64,000 bases of DNA from Solirubrobacter sp963837485 (GCA_963837485.1 CAWINP010000004.1:682001-746000), one strand, 5' to 3'; shown: positions 35,928 to 46,297, counted from the first letter of the stretch. Notes: generated by a model from the letters alone, not told the origin. Made by a program: numbers and translations.

Positions 35928-37568
35928 TCAGCGACGGCGTACGAGCACCGTCCGATGCGTCGGGCGAAGCGCACGGTCGCTCGCCGTCACCACCACCCGC
36001 GTCGTCGCGCGCCGGTGCAGGGCCGCGCGCGCAAGGCCGACCCGCAGGCCGGCAACGGCGCCCGGGCGGAGCCTGAAGGCGCGCGCCGCGCTTTCGGCTC
36101 GCAGCGTCCCCACGCACGCCATCGCGCGCGCGGCGGGACAGCTCAGGAGAACGCGTACGCGGCCGCGGCGGTCTGCGCGCACGGCGCTGGAGACGATCGC
36201 GACGGCCGCCCCGAGCACGGTCACGGCGTTCTCTTCGTCGGCGGTCGAGTACACGTTGCGGCCGTCGCGGCTCGCCGCGATCGCGTTGACGCCGAACGTC
36301 GCGCGCGACTCCAGGCATGACGCCGAGCTCTGTTCCTCCTCGGCGCAGCCGAGCTGGCGCAGCGTCCCGGTCGCGGCGTCACGGTGGTAGGAGGTGATCG
36401 TGTCGGCGCCCCCGGCGAAGACCGTGGCGCCGTCGCCGCTGACGACGACCACACGCGGGTCCCACACGGCGGTCGCCGGCTCGCAGCCCTGATCCAGCGG
36501 CGGCGCGTCCTCGGCCGTGGACGCCCGCTGCAGGCAGCCGGTCTGTCGAAGCGTGCCGTCGGGCTGCACGCCGAAGCTGGTCAGCGCATCGCTGTCCGGC
36601 GCCGCGACATAGACGTCGCGGCTGTCCGGGCTCACCGCCACGCCGGCGGCGCCGGCGATGCCGGCGGCGCTCTTGCAGGGCCCGGGTGCCGGCGCGCCGT
36701 CGAGCAGGCACGCGGTCTCGCTCAGGCGGCCGGTCGAGGCGTCGCGCGCGAACGCGGTCACCGCGCCCGAGCCCCCGGCGGCGTAGACGGCGCGGCCGTC
36801 GGGAGCTACCGCGAGGTCGCGCACATCCTGCAGACCCGCGGCCGGCGCGCAGGCGCCGTCGGAGCCGGTCTCCGAGACGCACGCCACGGACGTGAGCGAC
36901 CCGGTCGCGGCGTCGCGGTGGAGCACATGGATCGAGGCGGTCTCGGGGGAGCCGACATATACATCGTTGCCGTCGGGCGACACGGCGACGCTCGCGGCGC
37001 CGGTCAGCCCGGGGGCCTCGGCGCAATGATCGGCGCGCGGGAAGTCCTTGACGCAGCCGGCCGGGGTCAACGCGCCGGTCGCGGGATCGCGGGCGAGCCA
37101 AGCGAGCCCACCCGACACCGCGGAGGCGACGTACGCCGTGCGACCGTCGGGGCCGATGGCGACGTCAGCCGCGCCGAGCAGCGCATCGCCGCGCGTGCAT
37201 GCCTGCTCGGAGCCCAGCCGTCCGTCGCCGCCGTTGGCGGTCACGCAACCCGCCGGCGTCAGCGCGCCGGTCTGCGCGTCGCGCGAGAACGCCACGACGC
37301 CGTTGCTGCCGCGGGCCAGCGAGCCGCCGCTCGCGACATAGACGAACTTGTCGTCCGGCGAGAGCGTCACGGCGCGCGCCGCGTCGAGCCCGCCGGCGCG
37401 CGCGCACCCGTGGTCGACCTCGTAGCCGATCTGCATCACGCAGCCCGCGGTTCCGGTGAGCTGCGTGAACGCAGACGGCACGACCGCCGAGGCCGATGCG
37501 GCCGCGGTCCCGAGCACGAACGGCAGCACGCATCCCGCCGCCAGGAGTCGACCGATCAGGATGCGCAT
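35928..37568 (-). CDS. Secreted seven-repeat beta-propeller protein with paired cysteines
   Basis: A 546-residue exported protein. A signal peptide (about 1-28) is followed by seven propeller-type repeats, each with a VAVSPDGxxVYVAS strand and an FxRDxxTGxLTxxGC edge, resembling lactonase/YncE beta-propellers. Each repeat contains two cysteines (the GC at the end of the blade edge and a second 9-20 residues later), suggesting one disulfide per blade. A C-terminal beta-sandwich-like tail (about 455-546) has the LSCPAARAMACVGTL pattern that I associate with secreted Thermoleophilia proteins. ATG at 37568 follows GAAGAGGTG. No enzyme activity can be assigned. Confidence 0.78.
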   Translation of the reverse strand: MRILIGRLLAAGCVLPFVLGTAAASASAVVPSAFTQLTGTAGCVMQIGYEVDHGCARAGGLDAARAVTLSPDDKFVYVASGGSLARGSNGVVAFSRDAQTGALTPAGCVTANGGDGRLGSEQACTRGDALLGAADVAIGPDGRTAYVASAVSGGLAWLARDPATGALTPAGCVKDFPRADHCAEAPGLTGAASVAVSPDGNDVYVGSPETASIHVLHRDAATGSLTSVACVSETGSDGACAPAAGLQDVRDLAVAPDGRAVYAAGGSGAVTAFARDASTGRLSETACLLDGAPAPGPCKSAAGIAGAAGVAVSPDSRDVYVAAPDSDALTSFGVQPDGTLRQTGCLQRASTAEDAPPLDQGCEPATAVWDPRVVVVSGDGATVFAGGADTITSYHRDAATGTLRQLGCAEEEQSSASCLESRATFGVNAIAASRDGRNVYSTADEENAVTVLGAAVAIVSSAVRADRRGRVRVLLSCPAARAMACVGTLRAESAARAFRLRPGAVAGLRVGLARAALHRRATTRVVVTASDRALRPTHRTVLVRRR

Positions 37569-37658
37569 CACAACACCTCTTCCAGTCCGCGATCGGCTCA
37601 CGCTGCCATGGCGCGCGGCTCCACGCGTCGGTGGAATCCAGAAGCCCGCTGCGGTTAA

Positions 37659-38585
37659 CTACTGATCGAATTGCCCCGGGAGGTTGATGTGCCAGTCGGC
37701 GGTCTGCGGCTCGGCGATCTGGCGGTACGGCGCGTCGAACTGCAGCACCTGCTTCGTCGAGCGCTTGATCGCCCACAGCGTGGGGTGCCTGTCGGTGAGA
37801 TCCCACGCGATGCCCTGGCCCTCCACGCCGGGCAGCTTGACGGTCGCGATCCAGCGCAGCTCCGCGCCGGCCTTCGGCGGCTCCATGACGTACACCTCGT
37901 CGAGGTCGTGGCCGGTGAGCCAGAGCCGCCCGTCGGGCCCCCATGAGCCGCCGGAGTTGCTCATCGGCTTGAACCGGTCGAGGATCGCCTTCGGGATCGT
38001 GTACGCCGCCTGCACCTGGAAGTTGTCGTCCATCTGGACGATCTGCGTGTTGTCGGTCTGCCCGTACGGTGCCGTCTGGCCATCGGGCACCACGTCGTAG
38101 TTGGCGAAGCCGGCCCACCAGGAGCCGTCGTGGCGGTCGATCCAGGTCAGCGACCCGCGGTCGATCCCGAAGCTGTGCGAGCCCACGTGCTCGAGCGTGC
38201 GGGCGTCGAAGATCTCGATCGAGCTCTGCATCGGCGAGGCGTCGTAGTTGGAGTGCGCCGCGTACAGCCGTCCGCGGAACACCGCGCCGCTGTCCATGTG
38301 GATGAGCGGACCGCCCGCGGCCCCGGCGACCTGCAGCAGCGGCTCGCCGCTGCGGCGGTTGTGCTCGGTGATCGAGCGGTTGTCGACCGCGAAGAAGTGG
38401 TCGCGGTCCACCGCGACGCCCTGGTTGGCGTCGAAGGCGTCGTACGTACGCAGCAGCGTGGCCTGAAGCTGCGGCGGCTCGGCCGCCGCCCGCGCCTTCG
38501 GCTGCGCCGAGCCCGGCACCGCGACCACCGCGGCGGCACCGGCGACCGCGACCGCGGCGATGGCAAGTCTCGTCCTGATCAGCAA
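37659..38585 (-). CDS. Secreted protein, propeller-like, unknown function
   Basis: A 308-residue exported protein with a signal peptide (about 1-32, cut after AQPKARA or nearby). The mature part has repeating strand pairs (HFFAVDNRSI, RLYAAHSNYD, DGSWWAGFANYD, DGRLWLTGHDLDEVYV, TLWAIKRSTKQVLQF) that look like a six- or seven-bladed propeller reading as a vertebrate-type NHL/SMP-30-like fold. No catalytic residues are obvious. TTG start following a GGGGG. It may be paired with the propeller gene downstream. Confidence 0.7.
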   Translation of the reverse strand: MLIRTRLAIAAVAVAGAAAVVAVPGSAQPKARAAAEPPQLQATLLRTYDAFDANQGVAVDRDHFFAVDNRSITEHNRRSGEPLLQVAGAAGGPLIHMDSGAVFRGRLYAAHSNYDASPMQSSIEIFDARTLEHVGSHSFGIDRGSLTWIDRHDGSWWAGFANYDVVPDGQTAPYGQTDNTQIVQMDDNFQVQAAYTIPKAILDRFKPMSNSGGSWGPDGRLWLTGHDLDEVYVMEPPKAGAELRWIATVKLPGVEGQGIAWDLTDRHPTLWAIKRSTKQVLQFDAPYRQIAEPQTADWHINLPGQFDQ

Positions 38586-38669
38586 GGCAAACCCCCTGTC
38601 CGCTTGACGGACCGCGAAGGTTTCCGGTCGCCTCCGCGACGGTGGTTGCGCGGCGGTGAACGCCGCCGT

Positions 38670-38873
38670 CTACTCGTAGCGGAGCGCGTCGGCGGTCGGT
38701 ATCCGGGTGGCGAGGCGGGCCGGCAGGCTGGTGGCGCCGGCGACGATGAGCGGCGTGGCGAGCACGACGAGGGCGAGCGCGGAAGCCGACGGCGCCGCGC
38801 ACGCCGCCACGAGCCCGAGGGCCACGGCGAGGAAGCGCCGCCAACGACGCCTTCGCGCCGTAAGCGCGCTCAC
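38670..38873 (-). pseudogene. Remnant of an FtsX-like ABC permease (C-terminus only)
   Basis: A 67-residue reading frame ending LPARLATRIPTADALRYE. This closely fits the last transmembrane helix and the conserved ALRYE tail of MacB/FtsX-type permeases, which are normally 400-850 residues long. Nothing of the rest is found upstream. It may be a gene fragment left after deletion. Confidence 0.65.
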
Positions 38874-38911
38874 GGAGGGGACGCGGTGACGATCGCGTGA
38901 ACGCGCCGCCT

Positions 38912-39208
38912 CTAGCGCCGGCGCAGCGCCGGCATGAGGACCTGCTCCCCGTAGCTCGTGTCGGCGGGGTTGAGGTTGACGCCGGGCTTGACGATCTCGT
39001 CGATGCGGTCCAGGACGGCGGCGTCGAGCGTCACGTCGGCGGCGGGCAGCTGGCTGTCGAGCTGCTCCATCGTCCGCGGGCCGACGATCGCCGAGGTGAC
39101 GGCCGGGTGGTTGACCACGAAGGCGATCGCCAGCTCGATCAGGGTCACGCCCGCGTCCGCGGCGACCCGCGCGAGCTGCTGAACCGCCTCGAGCTTGCGC
39201 TGGTTCTC
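38912..39208 (-). pseudogene. Remnant of an aldo/keto reductase (C-terminal third)
   Basis: From ENQRKLEAVQQL to the end (about 98 residues) the sequence is the C-terminal part of an aldo/keto reductase, with LAIAFVVNHPAVTSAIVGPR and a final SYGEQVL segment. The N-terminal barrel with the catalytic Tyr and Lys is absent. At about 39205-39210 it joins, out of frame, the N-terminus of an unrelated regulator. Confidence 0.75.
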
Positions 39209-39366
39209 CGGTAGTAGTCGGCGCTGACGCCCGCCAGCGACGCGACCTCCTCCCGGCGCAGGCCGGGCACCCTCCGCCTGCCATAGGTCGGCAGGCCGGC
39301 CTGCTCGGGCGTGATCTTCGCCCGGCGCGTGGCGAGGAACTCCGACATGTCGTCGGCGGCGGTCAC
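39205..39366 (-). pseudogene. Remnant of an XRE-type regulator (N-terminal HTH only)
   Basis: From GTG 39366 about 53 residues match the N-terminus of the MmyB-like helix-turn-helix regulators of actinobacteria (SEFLATRRAKITPEQAGL, then RRRVPGLRREEVASLAGV and SADYYRR). It then breaks into the aldo/keto reductase fragment. The ligand-binding domain is missing. A single deletion joining the two genes explains both remnants. Confidence 0.75.
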
Positions 39367-39473
39367 GGTGCTTCGACAGTAGACCCTCCGCGCCGGCGTT
39401 GAGGGGCCTTATTGAGGCCTCCCACAACCGCTCGATTGGCACAGCGCGTCGATCAACGAGATCCTCGTCCGCC

Positions 39474-40061
39474 CTACCGTGCAGTCGGGCTGACGAGGAC
39501 GACGTCGAGCTCGCGCGGGCCGTGCACGCCCTCGACGCGGTCGAGCTCGATGTCGGAGGTGGCCGACGGGCCGGAGACGAACGTGAGCGGGCGGTTCTGG
39601 TCGAGCCTGGCGATCGCGTCGGGGACGGAGGCGACCACCTGGTCTTCGCGGACGACGCAGACGTAGTGATCGGGGATCAGTGTCAGCGCGCGACGCCCCG
39701 ATTCCATACTGCTGTCGAGGACGATCGTGCCGGTGTCGGCGATCGCCAGCGCGCAGCCGGTGATGACGGTGTCGAGCGCGTCAAGCTCGGCGACCGAGAG
39801 CCCGCGGTCCTCGATGCCGTCGAAGGGGAAGCCGGGCGGGATGCCGGTGCGTCCGCGGGCGAGCTCGGTCAGCTTGGCGGCAAGCTCCGCGGCCCGCACG
39901 CGGTGCACGGTCGCGCGGTACTCGGCGACGCGCTCGGCGAACAGGTCGGCGTCGGGCGCCAGCGCGCCGGCGACGAGGTACTCGCGCGGGACGGCGGGCA
40001 CGGCCGGGGCGGGCCCGAGCGCGGCGCGGACGGCCGCGAGCACGTCGTCACGCGCGCTCAC
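39474..40061 (-). CDS. lutC: Lactate utilisation protein C (LUD domain)
   Basis: A 195-residue LUD-domain protein (YkgG/LutC) with the characteristic GCALAIADTGTIVL strand-turn segment (about 105-118) and the LIPDHYVCVV stretch. LutC is the third subunit of the LutABC complex that oxidises L-lactate to pyruvate. The GTG overlaps the lutB stop (GTGA). Together with the rhamnose genes it fits removal of lactate made by the RhaEW branch. Confidence 0.9.
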   Translation of the reverse strand: MSARDDVLAAVRAALGPAPAVPAVPREYLVAGALAPDADLFAERVAEYRATVHRVRAAELAAKLTELARGRTGIPPGFPFDGIEDRGLSVAELDALDTVITGCALAIADTGTIVLDSSMESGRRALTLIPDHYVCVVREDQVVASVPDAIARLDQNRPLTFVSGPSATSDIELDRVEGVHGPRELDVVLVSPTAR

Positions 40062-41485
40062 GATGCCGCCTCCGCCGGCGGACTTACGGCCGGCGGCGAA
40101 GCCGCCGTGGGCGGCGTCGCGACCGCGCGGCGGCGCCACCATTCGCGGAACGTCTCGCGCGGTGGCTCCGGCAGGTCGCGCATCGCCGTCCAGCCCGGCA
40201 GCGCGGCCTTCGCCAGCGGGCCGCGACCCAGCCGGGCCAGGCGCTGCGCGGCCTCGTAGCGCCGGCGCGAGGCGAACGCGAGCGCCATGCCCTTCATCGC
40301 CAGCGCCTCCGGCGAGAGCGAGGATTTCTGCTCGCGCACGACGCGCCCGCGCAGGTGCACCAGCACCGACGGGATGTCGATCTTGACCGGGCACACCTCG
40401 TAGCACGCCCCGCACAACGAGGACGCCCACGGCAGCGACGGCGCCGCCTCCAGCCCGCGCAGCTGCGGCGTCAGGATCGCGCCGATCGGCCCCGGATAGA
40501 CCGACTCGTACGCCTGCCCGCCGACGCGCTCGTAGACCGGGCAGACGTTCAAGCACGCCGAGCAGCGGATGCAGTGCAGCGCGGAACGGCCGACCTCGTC
40601 GGCCAGCACGCGCGTGCGGCCGTTGTCGAGCAGCACGAGATGGAACTCCTGCGGTCCGTCCCCCGGGGTCACTCCGGTCCACAGCGACGTGTACGGGTTC
40701 ATCCGCTCGGCCGTCGACGAGCGCGGCAGCAGCTGCAGGAACACCTCGAGATCGCGCCACGAGGGCAGCACCTTCTCGATCCCCATGACGGTCACCAGCA
40801 CGCGCGGCAGCGTCACGCACATGCGCCCGTTGCCCTCGGACTCCACGACCACCACCGTCCCGGTCTCGGCGATGCCGAAGTTCGCGCCCGACACCGCCAT
40901 CGGCACCGAGAGAAACTTCGCGCGCAGATGCCGCCGCGCCGCCTCGGCGATCGCCGAAGCCTCGTCCCCGAGCGACTCGCCGCGCGCGATCGTGCGCTCG
41001 AACAGCGCCCGGATCTCCGCGCGGTTCTTGTGGATCGCCGGCACCAGGATGTGCGACGGCTTCTCGCCCGCCAGCTGCACGATCAGCTCCGCCAGATCCG
41101 TCTCGATCGCCCGCACACCCTCGCGCTCGAGCGCCTCGTTGAGGCCGATCTCGTCGGTCGCCAGCGACTTGACCTTGATCACCTCGTCGGTCCCCTGCGC
41201 GCGAGCGATCGACGCGACGATCGCGTTCGCCTCCGCCCCGTCGCGCGCCCAGTGCACCACCCCGCCCGCCCGGGTCACCGACGCCTCCAACCGCTCCAGC
41301 AACTCCGGCAGCCTGGCCATCGCCGACGCCTTGATCGCCTCGCCCGCGTCGCGCAGCGCCTCCCAGTCGGCCAGCTCCCCCACCGCCCGCGAGCGCTTCT
41401 CGCGAATCAGCGACGTCGCCCTCCCGAGATTGCGCCGCAGCTGCGCATCCCCCAGCGCCACCCGTGCCGAGGCCGGAAAGCTCAT
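40058..41485 (-). CDS. lutB: Lactate utilisation iron-sulfur protein B
   Basis: A 475-residue protein: an N-terminal LUD domain (VSGANFGIAETGTVVVVESEGN, about 200-221) and a C-terminal ferredoxin-like domain with two 4Fe-4S motifs, CIRCSACLNVCPVY (about 308-321) and CGACYEVCPVKI (about 359-370). A basic/proline tail follows. This is the electron-transferring subunit of LutABC. ATG overlaps the lutA stop (ATGA) and its own stop overlaps lutC, so the three proteins are translated in a coupled way. Confidence 0.95.
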   Translation of the reverse strand: MSFPASARVALGDAQLRRNLGRATSLIREKRSRAVGELADWEALRDAGEAIKASAMARLPELLERLEASVTRAGGVVHWARDGAEANAIVASIARAQGTDEVIKVKSLATDEIGLNEALEREGVRAIETDLAELIVQLAGEKPSHILVPAIHKNRAEIRALFERTIARGESLGDEASAIAEAARRHLRAKFLSVPMAVSGANFGIAETGTVVVVESEGNGRMCVTLPRVLVTVMGIEKVLPSWRDLEVFLQLLPRSSTAERMNPYTSLWTGVTPGDGPQEFHLVLLDNGRTRVLADEVGRSALHCIRCSACLNVCPVYERVGGQAYESVYPGPIGAILTPQLRGLEAAPSLPWASSLCGACYEVCPVKIDIPSVLVHLRGRVVREQKSSLSPEALAMKGMALAFASRRRYEAAQRLARLGRGPLAKAALPGWTAMRDLPEPPRETFREWWRRRAVATPPTAASPPAVSPPAEAAS

Positions 41486-42153
41486 TCCTGGGCCGCCAGG
41501 ATCTCGGCCAGATGCATCGTCCGCACCCCCGCGCGCTGGCGCCGCAGCGCGCCGCCGATATGCATCAAACACGATGTATCCGCCGCCGTGCAGACCTCCG
41601 CGCGCGTGTTTAGCACGTGGCGCAGCTTGTCCGACAGCATCGCCATCGAGGTGTCCGCGTTCTTGACCGCGAACGTCCCGCCGAAGCCACAGCACTCCGA
41701 GGCGGCGTCCAGATCGACCAGATCGATCCCCCGGACCGCCTCCAACAGTCGCCGCGGCCGATCCCCCACGCGCAGCAACCGCAACGAGTGACACGTCGGA
41801 TGCAGCACCACGCGATGCGGGAACGACGCCCCGACGTCGACCACGCCCAAATGATCGACGAGGAACTCGGTCAGCTCGTACGCGCGCACGCCCGGGAGGT
41901 GCGCGCGTACGTGAGCCACGCACGAGGCCGACGGGGAGACGACGACGTCGGACCCGAACACGCGCTCGAACCGCTCCAGCAACGGCCCCGCGTCATGCTC
42001 GTAGCCCGAGTTGACGTGCATCTGCCCGCAGCACGTCTGCGCCAGCGGGAACTCCACCGAGCACCCCAGCCGCTCGAGCAGCGTGACCGTCGCACGCCCG
42101 GTGTCGGGGAACAATGTGTCGTTGAAGCACGTGACGAACAGCGCGACGCGCAT
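41482..42153 (-). CDS. lutA: Lactate utilisation protein A (CCG-domain oxidoreductase)
   Basis: A 223-residue protein with two cysteine-rich CCG domains (TCCGQM near 43 and SECCGFGG near 150), the mark of LutA/GlcF/heterodisulfide-reductase-type subunits that hold Fe-S clusters. First gene of lutABC, starting at ATG 42153. It is divergent from a DeoR regulator over a 158-base region with two inverted CGATCAAA boxes, so it is probably part of the rhamnose regulon. Confidence 0.94.
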   Translation of the reverse strand: MRVALFVTCFNDTLFPDTGRATVTLLERLGCSVEFPLAQTCCGQMHVNSGYEHDAGPLLERFERVFGSDVVVSPSASCVAHVRAHLPGVRAYELTEFLVDHLGVVDVGASFPHRVVLHPTCHSLRLLRVGDRPRRLLEAVRGIDLVDLDAASECCGFGGTFAVKNADTSMAMLSDKLRHVLNTRAEVCTAADTSCLMHIGGALRRQRAGVRTMHLAEILAAQE

Positions 42154-42197
42154 GAGTGCGCGGAAGATTACCCTTCCCGGCGTCAAACGCGCGCACT

Positions 42198-42251
42198 CGA
42201 TCAAATTCGCTAGTCCTGGTTGACACTCGCTCGGGTCAACTGGTTTGATCG
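42198..42251. promoter_or_regulatory. Inverted CGATCAAA boxes between lutA and DeoR
   Basis: CGATCAAA (42198-42205) and TTTGATCG (42244-42251) form an inverted pair 38 bases apart in the lutABC/DeoR divergent region. The same box is at the rhaT promoter (52516-52523), and a one-base variant lies upstream of the secreted rhamnosidase (56654-56661). Candidate operator for one of the two DeoR proteins. Confidence 0.55.
42220..42249 (+). promoter_or_regulatory. Promoter for the DeoR gene
   Basis: TTGACA (42220-42225) and TTTGAT (42244-42249) are 18 bases apart and lie upstream of the DeoR start at 42312. The -10 element is part of a TTTGATCG box, so a regulator bound there would block the polymerase. 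Confidence 0.55.
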
Positions 42252-42311
42252 TTTGCGGTCAACCTCACGAACCAGGAGTCCGAGATCAACCGCACTCGTT
42301 CAGAACGCCCG

Positions 42312-43088
42312 ATGCTCGCGCTCGCCCGGCGGTCCGCGATCGCCGATCTGCTGCGTGACTCCGGCGCCGTGACCGTGACCGAGGTCGAGACGCGCTTCGG
42401 CGTGTCGCCGATGACCGCGCGGCGCGACCTGCAGGAGCTGGAGCGTCAGGGGATCGCGCGCCGCACCCACGGCGGCGCGGTGCTGCCGTCGATCTCCGCG
42501 CAGGAGGACTCATTCGCCCAGCGCGTCGAGGTCGCCACCGAGGAGAAGGCGGCGCTGGCCGAGGCCGCGGTGGCCATGCTCGCCCCGCGCGAGACGGTGT
42601 TCCTGGACTCCTCGTCGACCGCGTACTTCGTCGCCCGCCGGATCGTCGAGCTGGGCCTCGGCGTGACGGTGATCACCAACAGCCTGCCGGTGATGGACGT
42701 CGTCGCCGGGGGCGAGACGCCGAACGTGAACCTGATCGGGATCGGCGGGACGCTGCGGCCGCTGACGCGCTCGTTCGTCGGCCCCTACGCCGTGCGCACC
42801 GTCCAGGGCCACTTCGCCGACCGCATGTTCCTCTCGGTCAAGGGCGTCACCCGCGACGGCATGCTCACCGACGCCGACGAGCTGGAGGCCGAGGTCAAGC
42901 GCTCGATGATCGAGCAGGCGGGAGAGGCCGTCCTGCTGGTGGACGACTCCAAGCTCGGCGCGCGCGGGCAGAACGCGATCACCAAGGTGACCGACGTCAG
43001 CACCGTGCTCGCATCCTCCGCGCCGGCATCGGCGCTCGAGCCGCTGCGCGCCACCGGCGTCAACGTCCAGGTCCTTGGCGCGCGCTGA
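42312..43088 (+). CDS. DeoR-family transcriptional regulator (rhamnose locus, copy 1)
   Basis: A 258-residue DeoR/GlpR-type regulator: N-terminal HTH (VTEVETRFGVSPMTARRDLQ) with the RRTHGGAV hinge, then a DeoR-C sugar-phosphate-binding domain with FLDSSST, ITNS and the terminal LLVDDSKLG/ARGQNAI. DeoR proteins are usually repressors released by a sugar phosphate, here plausibly rhamnulose-1-phosphate. It is divergent from lutABC and convergent with the rha operon, and strongly resembles the copy at 52627-53406, which points to a local duplication. Confidence 0.92.
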   Translation: MLALARRSAIADLLRDSGAVTVTEVETRFGVSPMTARRDLQELERQGIARRTHGGAVLPSISAQEDSFAQRVEVATEEKAALAEAAVAMLAPRETVFLDSSSTAYFVARRIVELGLGVTVITNSLPVMDVVAGGETPNVNLIGIGGTLRPLTRSFVGPYAVRTVQGHFADRMFLSVKGVTRDGMLTDADELEAEVKRSMIEQAGEAVLLVDDSKLGARGQNAITKVTDVSTVLASSAPASALEPLRATGVNVQVLGAR

Positions 43089-43134
43089 GAGACGGCCCGC
43101 CTGACCGGGGCGGGCCGGCAATCTCTCAGCGCGC
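43080..43134. terminator. Long inverted repeat shared by two convergent genes
   Basis: Perfect 13-base outer arms (GCGCGCTGAGAGA, 43080-43092; complement 43122-43134) and perfect 9-base inner arms (CGGCCCGCC, 43093-43101; 43109-43117) form an almost continuous 22-base stem with one 4-base bulge and a 7-base loop. Both stop codons (DeoR and RhaEW) lie in the outer arms. Symmetric, so a bidirectional terminator. Confidence 0.7.
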
Positions 43135-45167
43135 GTATGCCGCCGGGACCCCCCCGTCGACGTTGAGCATGTTGCCCGTGCTCTTGCCCGAGCGGCGCTC
43201 GGACGCGAAGTGCAGCACCGCCTGGGCGATGTCCTCCGGGAGGATGTTCACGCCCAGCGTGGTGCGCCTGCGGTAGTGCTCGTCGAGCTCGTCCGGCTCG
43301 ATGTTGTAGGCGTCCGCGCGCTCCTCGCGCCACGATGAGCCCCAGATCTTCGAGCCCTGCAGGACGGCGTCGGGATTGACGGTGTTGACCCGGATGCCGG
43401 CCGCGCCGCCCTCCTCGGCCAGGCAGCGCGCGAGGTGCAGCTCGGCCGCCTTCGCCGACGAGTACGCCGCCGCGTTCTTGCCGGCCACGACGGCGTTCTT
43501 CGAGGCCACGAAGACGATCGAGCCGCCGGTGTCCTGCTGCTTGAGGACTCGGAACGCCTCGCGCGCGACGAGGAAGTAGCCGGTGCCGAGGATCGCGTGG
43601 TTGCGGTTCCATTCGGCCAGCGACGTGTCCTCGATCGCGGCGCTGGAGGCGATGCCGGCGTTGGACACGACGATGTCGACCCCGCCGAAGCGGTCGACCG
43701 CCGCCGCATAGGCTGCGGCGACCGACTCCTCCGACGTCACGTCGCCCGAGATCGCGAGCCCGCGGTCGCCGAGCCCGGAGACCGCCTGCCGCGCGCCGTC
43801 GCCGTCGAGATCGAACGCGATGACGCAGGCGTCCAGCGCCGCGAGCGCATCCACGATCGCGCGCCCGATCCCGCCCGCCGCCCCGGTCACCAGTGCGATC
43901 TTGCCCTGCAGCTCCGCCGGCGGCGGTGCCTGCGCGAGCTTGTAGAGCTCCAGCGGCCAGTACTCGATCGCGTAGCTCTCGGCGGCGTCGAGCGAGACGA
44001 ACTCGCCCAGCGCCTGGGCGCCCGCTATCACCTCGATCGCCCGGTGATAGAGGTCGCGCGAGAGCTTGGACGCCTTGGTCGTCGCGCCCGCGGACACGAG
44101 CCCGACGCCCTGCACGAGCACGATTCGGGGGTCGGGATCGGCGATCGCGTCGCCCTCGCCGGCGTGCTCGGCGAAGTAGCGCTTGTAGTGCTCTCGATAC
44201 GCCTCGGCGCGCTCGGCGATCCGCTCCGGCGTGGCTTCGTCGCTCGGAATCCACAGCGGCAACCGCTTGGTGTGGACGAGATGGTCCGGGCACGGCGCGC
44301 CGACCGTCACCAGCTCCGCGGCCTGCGCCGACGAGACGAACTCGACCGCGCGAGGGGACGTGTCGACGGTGAGCACCTTGGCGTGCTGGCTCGACACCGC
44401 GCCGCGAATCGCAGGGAGCAGCTGATGGAGCAAGGCAGAGTCGCCGCGGCGCAACTCGCCGCCGAAGCGGGGCGTGTCACCCGTCAGCTGATTGACGAAC
44501 GCGACCGCCTGGTTGATGACCTCGATCGTGCGGCGGTAGGCCTCCTCGGCGCTGTCGCCCCAGACGATCAGGCCGTGCTTGGCGAGCACGACGAGCTTGA
44601 GCTCCGGGTTCTCGCGGACCGCGATCGCGACCTGCTTGGAGAGCGTGAAGCCGGGGCGGATGTACGGGATCCAGGCGGCGGCGTCGCCGAAGCACTCCTG
44701 CACGAGCCGCTCACCGTCGCGGGTGCCGGCCAGCACGTTGATGCCGTCCGGATGCGTGTGGTGCACGTGCGTGGCGGGGACGAACGCGTGCAGCAGCGTC
44801 TCGATCGAGGCGCGCGGCATCCGCGGGTCGAGCTGGCAGCGCGCAAGGTGGGCGACCATGTCCTCGTCGGACATCTCGTCGCGGCTGATCAGCGGGAGCA
44901 CCTCGCCGAGCTTGAGGCCGGTGAAGTGCTCGGGACCCATCGTCGCGAGGTCGCTGCCCGAGCCCTTCACCCACATCACGTCGATCTCGCGCCCGGTGTG
45001 GTCGGTCGCCGTGCCCTTGGCCGAGGTGTTGCCGCCGCCGAAGTTCGAGACCGCCCGGTTGGCGCCGAGCAGGTGCGAGGCGAGCACGAGCTGCTCGAGC
45101 ACCCCGTCCGGGGGTCCCTCCGGCGGCCAGAGATCATCGACCGAGTCGACCAGCGGGGTCACGGTGC

Positions 45168-45171
<4 letters not shown>
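43126..45171 (-). CDS. rhaEW: Bifunctional rhamnulose-1-phosphate aldolase/L-lactaldehyde dehydrogenase
   Basis: A 681-residue fusion. The N-terminal class II aldolase/adducin domain (about 20-400) has the zinc ligands in HHTHPDG (about 135-141) and HGLIVWG, and splits rhamnulose-1-phosphate into dihydroxyacetone phosphate and L-lactaldehyde. The C-terminal SDR domain (about 425-675) has the NAD loop TGAAGGIG and the YSSAK dyad and oxidises lactaldehyde to L-lactate. This RhaEW form is known from Bacillus, Chloroflexi and Actinobacteria. Last gene of the rha operon; ATG overlaps the rhaI stop. Lactate produced here would feed the neighbouring LutABC. Confidence 0.93.

Positions 45172-46297
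<1,126 letters not shown>

Noticed and set aside
38670..39366. Insertion sequence or phage remnant behind the gene fragments
   Set aside because: No transposase or integrase similarity, no terminal inverted repeats and no target duplications were seen.
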